Of a stretch of 64,000 bases of DNA, positions 21,266 through 33,266 are shown one piece after another. Every line of letters starts with the position of its first letter. The first letter of the stretch is position 1. Under the pieces are notes generated by a model, which had not been told where the DNA came from, did not search any database, and saw nothing but the letters and a program-made list of their open reading frames with translations. The stretch lies in assembly GCA_963971285.1 (NCBI GenBank), contig OZ020258.1, forward strand, positions 6,200,001 through 6,264,000. The letters run 5' to 3'. Source of the DNA: Astropecten irregularis (Eukaryota > Echinodermata > Asteroidea > Paxillosida > Astropectinidae). Both the position numbers and the translations under genes were made by a program.

Positions 21266-22461
21266 TTGAATATAATCTTGATATTATCTACAATTCCACG
21301 TGCACTGTGTTCATCAGTCTAATCATTAGCTTCGCTCTGTTTAGCTGCCAAATTCATTTCAATGTACGCAAGGCAAAAGCAAGGGAATTATATCCATTAA
21401 TGGCCAATCACGTTTAATCATTCCAATTTCCAGGCTCTTCCAACGCCAGCAGGGTGTAATGTTTCTGGATTAATCAGGAAAGTTAAACTTTCTCTTATGT
21501 TTCCTCCTCAATATATTTGAATTAAGAGAGTTCTTAGAGCTATAAAAATTATGGATTGAAGAAATATGGCACTGGACCTCCTGTCTGGACTCTGGGTTTC
21601 CATTTGTGACCATTTGTGATGCAATTGGGTGAGAAAGTGGGTCTATTTCAGCCGCTTTGTACAGGGATGTTTTTTTTTTGAAAATGGCTTCTTTGACTGG
21701 AGGGTAGGGGTACATTTTTTTTGTAGTCTGGCACCAGTCAACATGGCTGTTTTCAGTGTATTTTCCTTTGGATGGATTTTCCTCAAAAAGTCATTGGTTA
21801 CCCTAACGAAAATTGAAATGAAAATGAAAATTGAATGTTTCAGCTTCATTTTGGTGTATAGCTTGAGTGTCTGCGAAACTTCCGAGTATTTTTAATCCTT
21901 TTTTTTTAAATTGGCTATTTAGCATGGGAGCCTATGCGAATTTATTTACTGGTCTGCACCCCTGAGTTGTTTTGAATGCTGGTCAACTCGTACGCCGCCC
22001 GACTCGTACCGACTCGTACGCCGACCTACTCGTACGCCACCAGCACAACTTCTGAATATTTTTTAAATTTTTTTTGAAATTGGCTATTTAGCATGGGAGC
22101 CCATGGGAATTTATTTACTGGTCTGCACCCCTGAGTTGTTTTGAATGCTGGTCAACTCGTACGCCCCAACTCGAACCGACTCGTACGCCGACCTACTCGT
22201 ACGCCACCAGCATAACTTCTGAGTATTTTTAATAATTTTTTGAAATTGGCTATTTAGCATGGGAGCCTATGGGAATTTATTTACTGGTCTGCACCCCTGA
22301 GTTGTTTTGAATGCTGGTCAATTCGCACGCCGCCTAACTCGTACGCCCCGACTCGTACCGACTCGTTCGCCGACCAACTCGTACGCCACCAGTATATTAT
22401 AACAAAATAAACAAGCAATGAGTGTGCGGTGCTCGTCCACGTCGGTGGGGGCAAACCTAAT
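21266..22461 (+). repeat. Satellite unit 6 (1196 bp, 3 monomers, head deletion)
   Basis: Differs from its neighbours by a private change, ATTGAATGTTTCAG in place of ATTGAAGTTTTCAG near 21831. Confidence 0.9.
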
Positions 22462-23657
22462 TTGAATATAATCTTGATATTATCTACAATTCCACGTGCA
22501 CTGTGTTCATCAGTCTAATCATTAGCTTCGCTCTGTTTAGCTGCCAAATTCATTTCAATGTTCGCAAGGCAAAAGCAAGGGAATTATATCCATTAATGGC
22601 CAATCACGTTTAATCATTCCAATTTCCAGGCTCTTCCAACGCCAGCAGGGTGTAATGTTTCTGGATTAATCAGGAAAGTTAAACTTTCTCTTATGTTTCC
22701 TCCTCAATATATTTGAATTAAGAGAGTTCTTAGAGCTATAAAAATTATGGATTGAAGAAATATGGCACTGGACCTCCTGTCTGGACTCTGGGTTTCCATT
22801 TGTGACCATTTGTGATGCAATTGGGTGAGAAAGTGGGTCTATTTCAGCCGCTTTGTACAGGGATGTTTTTTTTTTGAAAATGGCTTCTTTGACTGGAGGG
22901 TAGGGGTACATTTTTTTTGTAGTCTGGCACCAGTCAACATGGCTGTTTTCAGTGTATTTTCCTTTGGATGGATTTTCCTCAAAAAGTCATTGGTTACCCT
23001 AACGAAAATTGAAATGAAAATGAAAATTGAAGTTTTCAGCTTCATTTTGGTGTATAGCTTGAGTGTCTGCGAAACTTCCGAGTATTTTTAATCCTTTTTT
23101 TTTAAATTGGCTATTTAGCATGGGAGCCTATGGGAATTTATTTACTGGTCTGCACCCCTGAGTTGTTTTGAATGCTGGTCAACTCGTACGCCGCCCGACT
23201 CGTACCGACTCGTACGCCGACCTACTCGTACGCCACCAGCACAACTTCTGAATATTTTTTAAAATTTTTTTGAAATTGGCTATTTAGTATGGGAGCCCAT
23301 GGGAATTTATTTACTGGTCTGCACCCCTGAGTTGTTTTGAATGCTGGTCAACTCGTACGCCCCAACTCGAACCGACTCGTACGCCGACCTACTCGTACGC
23401 CACCAGCATAACTTCTGAGTATTTTTAATAATTTTTTGAAATTGGCTATTTAGCATGGGAGCCTATGGGAGTTTATTTACTGGTCTGCACCCCTGAGTTG
23501 TTTTGAATTCTGGTCAATTCGCACGCCGCCTAACTCGTACGCCCCGACTCGTACCGACTCGTTCGCCGACCAACTCGTACGCCACCAGTATATTATAACA
23601 AAATAAACAAGCAATGAGTGTGCGGTGCTCGTCCACGTCGGTGGGGGCAAACCTAAT
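22462..23657 (+). repeat. Satellite unit 7 (1196 bp, 3 monomers, head deletion)
   Basis: Last unit with the deletion. Private changes are ATGTTCGC at 22558, TTTAGTATGG near 23283 and GGGAGTTTATT near 23467. Its first monomer returns to GAGCCTATGGG. Confidence 0.9.
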
Positions 23658-24980
23658 TTGAATATAATCTTGATATTATCTACAATTCCACGTGCACTGT
23701 GTTCATCAGTCTAATCATTAGCTTCGCTCTGTTTAGCTGCCAAATTCATTTCAATGTACGCAAGGCAAAAGCAAGGGAATTATATCCTATGGTTACCGAA
23801 AATGTACAATACACACTGGCATAAGAACAGCTTAAAACCGCGTCACATTCATAAGCCAATCAGAGTAGGGAAAGTTCAACTTGTATTATCAAACATCATT
23901 AATGGCCAATCACGTTTAATCATTCCAATTTCCAGGCTCTTCCAACGCCAGCAGGGTGTAATGTTTCTGGATTAATCAGGAAAGTTAAACTTTCTCTTAT
24001 GTTTCCTCCTCAATATATTTGAATTAAGAGAGTTCTTAGAGCTATAAAAATTATGGATTGAAGAAATATGGCACTGGACCTCCTGTCTGGACTCTGGGTT
24101 TCCATTTGTGACCATTTGTGATGCAATTGGGTGAGAAAGTGGGTCTATTTCAGCCGCTTTGTACAGGGATGTTTTTTTTTTGAAAATGGCTTCTTTGACT
24201 GGAGGGTAGGGGTACATTTTTTTTGTAGTCTGGCACCAGTCAACATGGCTGTTTTCAGTGTATTTTCCTTTGGATGGATTTTACTCAAAAAGTCATTAGT
24301 TACCCTAACAAAAATTGAAATGAAAATGAAAATTGAAGTTTTCAGCTTCATTTTGGTGTATAGCTTGAGTGTCTGCGAAACTTCCGAGTATTTTTAATCC
24401 TTTTTTTTTTAAATTGGCTATTTAGCATGGGAGCCTATGGGAATTTATTTACTGGTCTGCACCCCTGAGTTGTTTTGAATGCTGGTCAACTCGTACGCCG
24501 CCCAACTCGTACCGACTCGTACGCCGACCTACTCGTACGCCACCAGCATGACTTCTGAATATTTTTTAATAATTTTTTGAAATTGGCTATTTAGCATGGG
24601 AGCCCATGGGAATTTATTTACTGGTCTGCACCCCTGAGTTGTTTTGAATGCTGGTTAATTCGCACGCCGCCCAACTCGTACGCCCCAACTCGTACCGACT
24701 CGTACGCCGACCTACTCGTACGCCACCAGCATAACTTCTGAGTATTTTTAATATTTTTTTGAAATTGGCTATTTAGCATGGGAGCCTATGGGAATTTATT
24801 TACTGGTCTGTACCCCCGAGTTGTTTTGAATGCTGGTCAATTCGCACGCCGCCTAACTCGTACGCCCCGACTCGTACCGACTCGTTCGCCGACCAACTCG
24901 TACGCCACCAGTATATTATAACAAAATAAACAAGCAATGAGTGTGCGGTGCTCGTCCACGTCGGTGGGGGCAAACCTAAT
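23658..24980 (+). repeat. Satellite unit 8 (1323 bp, 3 monomers)
   Basis: Full-length head with private AAAATGTACAATAC. First of the group with TTTTACTCAAAAAG and CATTAGTTACCC. Confidence 0.9.
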
Positions 24981-26303
24981 TTGAATATAATCTTGATATT
25001 ATCTACAATTCCACGTGCACTGTGTTCATCAGTCTAATCATTAGCTTCGCTCTGTTTAGCTGCCAAATTCATTTCAATGTACGCAAGGCAAAAGCAAGGG
25101 AATTATATCCTATGGTTACCGAAAAAGTACAATACACACTGGCATAAGAACAGCTTAAAACCGCGTCACATTCATAAGCCAATCAGAGTAGGGAAAGTTC
25201 AACTTGTATTATCAAACATCATTAATGGCCAATCACGTTTAATCATTCCAATTTCCAGGCTCTTCCAACGCCAGCAGGGTGTAATGTTTCTGGATTAATC
25301 AGGAAAGTTAAACTTTCTCTTATGTTTCCTCCTCAATATATTTGAATTAAGAGAGTTCTTAGAGCTATACAAATTATGGATTGAAGAAATATGGCACTGG
25401 ACCTCCTGTCTGGACTCTGGGTTTCCATTTGTGACCATTTGTGATGCAATTGGGTGAGAAAGTGGGTCTATTTCAGCCGCTTTGTACAGGGATGTTTTTT
25501 TTTTGAAAATGGCTTCTTTGACTGGAGGGTAGGGGTACATTTTTTTTGTAGTCTGGCACCAGTCAACATGGCTGTTTTCAGTGTATTTTCCTTTGGATGG
25601 ATTTTACTCAAAAAGTCATTAGTTACCCTCACAAAAATTGAAATGAAAATGAAAATTGAAGTTTTCAGCTTCATTTTGGTGTATAGCTTGAGTGTCTGCG
25701 AAACTTCCGAGTATTTTTAATCCTTTTTTTTTTAAATTGGCTATTTAGCATGGGAGCCTATGGGAATTTATTTACTGGTCTGCACCCCTGAGTTGTTTTG
25801 AATGCTGGTCAACTCGTACGCCGCCCAACTCGTACCGACTCGTACGCCGACCTACTCGTACGCCACCAGCATGACTTCTGAATATTTTTTAATAATTTTT
25901 TGAAATTGGCTATTTAGCATGGGAGCCCATGGGAATTTATTTACTGGTCTGCACCCCTGAGTTGTTTTGAATGCTGGTTAATTCGCAAGCCGCCCAACTC
26001 GTACGCCCCAACTCGTACCGACTCGTACGCCGACCTACTCGTACGCCACCAGCATAACTTCTGAGTATTTTTAATAATTTTTTGAAATTGGCTATTTAGC
26101 ATGAGAGCCTATGGGAATTTATTTACTGGTCTGCACCCCTGAGTTGTTTTGAATGCTGGTCAATTCGCACGCCGCCTAACTCGTACGCCCCGACTCGTAC
26201 CGACTCGTTCGCCGACCAACTCGTACGCCACCAGTATATTATAACAAAATAAACAAGCAATGAGTGTGCGGTGCTCGTCCACGTCGGTGGGGGCAAACCT
26301 AAT
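24981..26303 (+). repeat. Satellite unit 9 (1323 bp, 3 monomers)
   Basis: Shares the TTACTC/ATTAGTT group changes. The TATA-like box reads CTATACAAAT. Confidence 0.9.
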
Positions 26304-27625
26304 TTGAATATAATCTTGATATTATCTACAATTCCACGTGCACTGTGTTCATCAGTCTAATCATTAGCTTCGCTCTGTTTAGCTGCCAAATTCATTTCAA
26401 TGTACGCAAGGCAAAAGCAAGGGAATTATATCCTATGGTTACCGAAAAAGTACAATACACACTGGCATAAGAACAGCTTAAAACCGCGTCACATTCATAA
26501 GCCAATCAGAGTAGGGAAAGTTCAACTTGTATTATCAAACATCATTAATGGCCAATCACGTTTAATCATTCCAATTTCCAGGCTCTTCCAACGCCAGCAG
26601 GGTGTAATGTTTCTGGATTAATCAGGAAAGTTAAACTTTCTCTTATGTTTCCTCCTCAATATATTTGAATTAAGAGAGTTCTTAGAGCTATACAAATTAT
26701 GGATTGAAGAAATATGGCACTGGACCTCCTGTCTGGACTCTGGGTTTCCATTTGTGACCATTTGTGATGCAATTGGGTGAGAAAGTGGGTCTATTTCAGC
26801 CGCTTTGTACAGGGATGTTTTTTTTTTGAAAATGGCTTCTTTGACTGGAGGGTAAGGGTACATTTTTTTTGTAGTCTGGCACCAGTCAACATGGCTGTTT
26901 TCAGTGTATTTTCCTTTGGATGGATTTTACTCAAAAAGTCATTAGTTACCCTAACAAAAATTGAAATGAAAATGAAAATTGAAGTTTTCAGCTTCATTTT
27001 GGTGTATAGCTTGAGTGTCTGCGAAACTTCCGAGTATTTTTAATCCTTTTTTTTTAAATTGGCTATTTAGCATGGGAGCCTATGGGAATTTATTTACTGG
27101 TCTGCACCCCTGAGTTGTTTTGAATGCTGGTCAACTCGTACGCCGCCCAACTCGTACCGACTCGTACGCCGACCTACTCGTAGGCCACCAGCATGACTTC
27201 TGAATATTTTTTAATAATTTTTTGAAATTGGCTATTTAGCATGGGAGCCCATGGGAATTTATTTACTGGTCTGCACCCCTGAGTTGTTTTGAATGCTGGT
27301 TAATTCGCACGCCGCCCAACTCGTACGCCCCAACTCGTACCGACTCGTACGCCGACCTACTCGTACGCCACCAGCATAACTTCTGAGTATTTTTAATAAT
27401 TTTTTGAAATTGGCTATTTAGCATGGGAGCCTATGGGAATTTATTTACTGGTCTGCACCCCTGAGTTGTTTTGAATGCTGGTCAATTCGCACGCCGCCTA
27501 ACTCGTACGCCCCGACTCGTACCGACTCGTTCGCCGACCAACTCGTACGCCACCAGTATATTATAACAAAATAAACAAGCAATGAGTGTGCGGTGCTCGT
27601 CCACGTCGGTGGGGGCAAACCTAAT
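26304..27625 (+). repeat. Satellite unit 10 (1322 bp, 3 monomers)
   Basis: Also CTATACAAAT. Private GGGTAAGGGTAC near 26850 and CTCGTAGGCC near 27178. Confidence 0.9.
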
Positions 27626-28778
27626 TTGAATATAATCTTGATATTATCTACAATTCCACGTGCACTGTGTTCATCAGTCTAATCATTAGCTTCGCTCTGT
27701 TTAGCTGCCAAATTCATTTCAATGTACGCAAGGCAAAAGCAAGGGAATTATATCCTATGGTTACCGAAAAAGTACAATACACACTGGCATAAGAACAGCT
27801 TAAAACCGCGTCACATTCATAAGCCAATCAGAGTAGGGAAAGTTCAACTTGTATTATCAAACATCATTAATGGCCAATCACGTTTAATCATTCCAATTTC
27901 CAGGCTCTTCCAACGCCAGCAGGGTGTAATGTTTCTGGATTAATCAGGAAAGTTAAACTTTCTCTTATGTTTCCTCCTCAATATATTTGAATTAAGAGAG
28001 TTCTTAGAGCTATAAAAATTATGGATTGAAGAAATATGGCACTGGACCTCCTGTCTGGACTCTGGGTTTCCATTTGTGACCATTTGTGATGCAATTGGGT
28101 GAGAAAGTGGGTCTATTTCAGCCGCTTTGTACAGGGATGTTTTTTTTTTGAAAATGGCTTCTTTGACTGGAGGGTAGGGGTACATTTTTTTTGTAGTCTG
28201 GCACCAGTCAACATGGCTGTTTTCAGTGTATTTTCCTTTGGATGGATTTTACTCAAAAAGTCATTAGTTACCCTAACAAAAATTGAAATGAAAATGAAAA
28301 TTGAAGTTTTCAGCTTCATTTTGGTGTATAGCTTGAGTGTCTGCGAAACTTCCGAGTATTTTTAATCCTTTTTTTTTAAATTGGCTATTTAGCATGGGAG
28401 CCTATGGGAATTTATTTACTGGTCTGCACCCCTGAGTTGTTTTGAATGCTGGTCAACTCGTACGCCGCCCAACTCGTACGCCCCAACTCGTACCGACTCG
28501 TACGCCGACCTACTCGTACGCCACCAGCATAACTTCTGAGTATTTTTAATAATTTTTTGAAATTGGCTATTTAGCATGGGAGCCTATGGGAATTTATTTA
28601 CTGGTCTGCACCCCTGAGTTGTTTTGAATGCTGGTCAATTCGCACGCCGCCTAACTCGTACGCCCCGACTCGTACCGACTCGTTCGCCGACCAACTCGTA
28701 CGCCACCAGTATATTATAACAAAATAAACAAGCAATGAGTGTGCGGTGCTCGTCCACGTCGGTGGGGGCAAACCTAAT
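27626..28778 (+). repeat. Satellite unit 11 (1153 bp, 2 monomers)
   Basis: Same head group as units 8-10, but the first monomer carries an extra CTCGTACGCCCCAA motif and one monomer is absent. This looks like an in-register loss of one monomer by recombination inside the motif block. Confidence 0.9.
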
Positions 28779-30451
28779 TTGAATATAATCTTGATATTAT
28801 CTACAATTCCACGTGCACTGTGTTCATCAGTCTAATCATTAGCTTCGCTCTGTTTAGCTGCCAAATTCATTTCAATGTACGCAAGGCAAAAGCAAGGGAA
28901 TTATATCCTATGGTTACCGAAAAAGTACAATACACACTGGCATAAGAACAGCTTAAAACCGCGTCACATTCATAAGCCAATCAGAGTAGGGAAAGTTCAA
29001 CTTGTATTATCAAACATCATTAATGGCCAATCACGTTTAATCATTCCAATTTCCAGGCTCTTCCAACGCCAGCAGGGTGTAATGTTTCTGGATTAATCAG
29101 GAAAGTTAAACTTTCTCTTATGTTTCCTCCTCAATATATTTGAATTAAGAGAGTTCTTAGAGCTATAAAAATTATTGGATTGAAGAAATATGGCACTGGA
29201 CCTCCTGTCTGGACTCTGGGTTTCCATTTGTGACCATTTGTGATGCAATTGGGTGAGAAAGTGGGTCTATTTCAGCCGCTTTGTACAGGGATGTTTTTTT
29301 TTTGAAAATGGCTTCTTTGACTGGAGGGTAGGGGTACATTTTTTTTGTAGTCTGGCACCAGTCAACATGGCTGTTTTCAGTGTATTTTCCTTTGGATGGA
29401 TTTTCCTCAAAAAGTCATTGGTTACCCTAACGAAAATTGAAATGAAAATGAAAATTGAAGTTTTCAGCTTCATTTTGGTGTATAGCTTGAGTGTCTGCGA
29501 AACTTCCGAGTATTTTTAATCCTTTTTTTTTAAATTGGCTATTTAGCATGGGAGCCTATGGGAATTTATTTACTGGTCTGCACCCCTGAGTTGTTTTGAA
29601 TGCTGGTCAACTCGTACGCCGCCCGACTCGTACCGACTCGTACGCCGACCTACTCGTACGCCACCAGCACAACTTCTGAATATTTTTTAAATTTTTTTTG
29701 AAATTGGCTATTTAGCATGGGAGCCCATGGGAATTTATTTACTGGTCTGCACCCCTGAGTTGTTTTGAATGCTGGTTAATTCGCACGCCGCCCAACTCGT
29801 ACGCCCCAACTCGTACCGACTCGTACGCCGACCTACTCGTACGCCACCAGCATAACTTCTGAGTATTTTTAATAATTTTTTGAAATTGGCTATTTAGCAT
29901 GGGAGCCTATGGGAATTTATTTACTGGTCTGCACCCCTGAGTTGTTTTGAATGCTGGTCAACTCGTACGCCGCCCAACTCGTACCGACTCGTACGCCGAC
30001 CTACTCGTACGCCACCAGCATAACTTCTGAGTATTTTTAATAATTTTTTTAAATTGGCTATTTAGGATGGGAGCCCATGGGAATTTATTTACTGGTCTGC
30101 ACCCCTGAGTTGTTTTGAATGCTGGTCAATTAGCACGCCGCCCAATTCGTACGACCCAACTCGTACCGACTCGTACGCCGACCTACTCGTACGCCACCAG
30201 CATAACTTCTGAGTATTTTTAATAATTTTTTGAAATTGGCTATTTAGCATGGGAGCCCATGGGAATTTATTTACTGGTCTGTATCCCTGAGTTGTTTTGA
30301 ATGCTGGTCAATTCGCACGCCGCCCAACTCGTACGCCCCAACTCGTACCGACTCGTTCGCCGACCAACTCGTACGCCACCAGTATATTATAACAAAATAA
30401 ACAAGCAATGAGTGTGCGGTGCTCGTCCACGTCGGTGGGGGCAAACCTAAT
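28779..30451 (+). repeat. Satellite unit 12 (1673 bp, 5 monomers)
   Basis: An extra T gives AAAATTATTGG near 29170. It contains the TTTTTTTAAATTGGCTATTTAGG monomer and the AATTCGTACGACCC monomer that recur in unit 14. Confidence 0.9.
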
Positions 30452-31593
30452 TTGAATATAATCTTGATATTATCTACAATTCCACGTGCACTGTGTTCAT
30501 CAGTCTAATCATTAGCTTCGCTCTGTTTAGCTGCCAAATTCATTTCAATGTACGCAAGGCAAAAGCAAGGGAATTATATCCTATGGTTACCGAAAAAGTA
30601 CAGTACACACTGGCCTAAGAACAGCTTAAAACGGCGTCACATTCATAAGCCAATCAGAGTAGGGAAAGTTCAACTTGTATTATCAAACATCATTAATGGC
30701 CAATCACGTTTGATCATTCCAATTTCCAGGCTCTTCCAACGCCAGCAGGGTTGTAATGTTTCTGGATTAATCAGGAAAGTTAAACTTTCTCTTATGTTTC
30801 CTCCTCAATATATTTGAATTAAGAGAGTTCTTAGAGATATAAAAATTATGGATTGAAGAAATATGGCACTGGACCTCCTGTCTGGACTCTGGGTTTCCAT
30901 TTGTGACCATTTGTGATGCAATTGGGTGAGAAAGTGGGTCTATTTCAGCCGCTTTGTACAGGGATGTTTTTTTTTTTTAATTGGCTTCTTTGACTGGAGG
31001 GTAGGGGTACATTTTTTTTGTAGTCTGGCACCAGTCAACATGGCTGTTTTCAGTGTATTTTCCTTTGGATGGATTTTCCTCAAAAAGTCATTGGTTACCC
31101 TAACGAAAATTGAAATGAAAATGAAAATTGAAGTTTTCAGCTTCATTTTGGTGTATACCTTGAGTGTCTGCGAAACTTCCGAGTATTTTTAATCCTTTTT
31201 TTTTTAAATTGGCTATTTAGCATGGGAGCCTATGGGAATTTATTTACTGGTCTGCACCCCTGAGTTGTTTTGAATGCTGGTCAACTCGTACGCCGCCCAA
31301 CTCGTACCGACTCGTACGCCGACCTACTCGTACGCCACCAGCATAACTTCTGAATATTTTTTAATAATTTTTTGAAATTGGCTATTTAGCATGGGAGCCC
31401 ATGGGAATTTATTTACTGGTCTGCACCCTTGAGTTGTTTTGAATGCTGGTTAATTCGCACGCCGCCCAACTCGTACGCCCCAACTCGTACCGACTCGTTC
31501 GCCGACCAACTCGTACGCCACCAGTATATTATAACAAAATAAACAAGCAATGCGTGTGCGGTGCTCGTCCACGTCGGTGGGGGCAAACCTAAT
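30452..31593 (+). repeat. Satellite unit 13 (1142 bp, 2 monomers)
   Basis: Head variants AGTACAGTACAC, CTGGCCTAAG, TTAGAGATATAAA and GTATACCTTGAG define a type repeated in unit 15. Confidence 0.9.
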
Positions 31594-33266
31594 TTGAATA
31601 TAATCTTGATATTATCTACAATTCCACGTGCACTGTGTTCATCAGTCTAATCATTAGCTTCGCTCTGTTTAGCTGCCAAATTCATTTCAATGTACGCAAG
31701 GCAAAAGCAAGGGAATTATATCCTATGGTTACCGAAAAAGTACAATACACACTGGCATAAGAACAGCTTAAAACCGCGTCACATTCATAAGCCAATCAGA
31801 GTAGGGAAAGTTCAACTTGTTTTATCAAACATCATTAATGGCCAATCACGTTTAATCATTCCAATTTCCAGGCTCTTCCAACGCCAGCAGGGTGTAATGT
31901 TTCTGGATTAATCAGGAAAGTTAAACTTTCTCTTATGTTTCCTCCTCAATATATTTGAATTAAGAGAGTTCTTAGAGCTATAAAAATTATGGATTGAAGA
32001 AATATGGCACTGGACCTCCTGTCTGGACTCTGGGTTTCCATTTGTGACCATTTGTGATGCAATTGGGTGAGAAAGTGGGTCTATTTCAGCCGCTTTGTAC
32101 AGGGATGTTTTTTTTTTGAAAATGGCTTCTTTGACTGGAGGGTAGGGGTACATTTTTTTTGTAGTCTGGCACCAGTCAACATGGCTGTTTTCAGTGTATT
32201 TTCCTTTGGATGGAATTTCCTCAAAAAGTCATTGGTTACCCTAACGAAAATTGAAATGAAAATGAAAATTGAAGTTTTCAGCTTCATTTTGGTGTATAGC
32301 TTGAGTGTCTGCGAAACTTCCGAGTATTTTTAATCCTTTTTTTTTTAAATTGGCTATTTAGCATGGGAGCCTATGGGAATTTATTTACTGGTCTGCACCC
32401 CTGAGTTGTTTTGAATGCTGGTCAACTCGTACGCCGCCCGACTCGTACCGACTCGTACGCCGACCTACTCGTACGCCACCAGCACAACTTCTGAATATTT
32501 TTTAAATTTTTTTTGAAATTGGCTATTTAGCATGGGAGCCCATGGGAATTTATTTACTGGTCTGCACCCCTGAGTTGTTTTGAATGCTGGTTAATTCGCA
32601 CGCCGCCCAACTCGTACGCCCCAACTCGTACCGACTCGTACGCCGACCTACTCGTACGCCACCAGCATAACTTCTGAGTATTTTTAATAATTTTTTGAAA
32701 TTGGCTATTTAGCATGGGAGCCTATGGGAATTTATTTACTGGTCTGCACCCCTGAGTTGTTTTGAATGCTGGTCAACTCGTACGCCGCCCAACTCGTACC
32801 GACTCGTACGCCGACCTACTCGTACGCCACCAGCATAACTTCTGAGTATTTTTAATAATTTTTTTAAATTGGCTATTTAGGATGGGAGCCCATGGGAATT
32901 TATTTACTGGTCTGCACCCCTGAGTTGTTTTGAATGCTGGTCAATTAGCACGCCGCCCAATTCGTACGACCCAACTCGTACCGACTCGTACGCCGACCTA
33001 CTCGTACGCCACCAGCATAACTTCTGAGTATTTTTAATAATTTTTTGAAATTGGCTATTTAGCATGGGAGCCCATGGGAATTTATTTACTGGTCTGCATC
33101 CCTGAGTTGTTTTGAATGCTGGTCAATTCGCACGCCGCCCAACTCGTACGCCCCAACTCGTACCGACTCGTTCGCCGACCAACTCGTACGCCACCAGTAT
33201 ATTATAACAAAATAAACAAGCAATGAGTGTGCGGTGCTCGTCCACGTCGGTGGGGGCAAACCTAAT
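31594..33266 (+). repeat. Satellite unit 14 (1673 bp, 5 monomers)
   Basis: Lies 2815 bp after unit 12 and repeats its monomer series. Private GGATGGAATTTCC near 32210. Confidence 0.9.
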
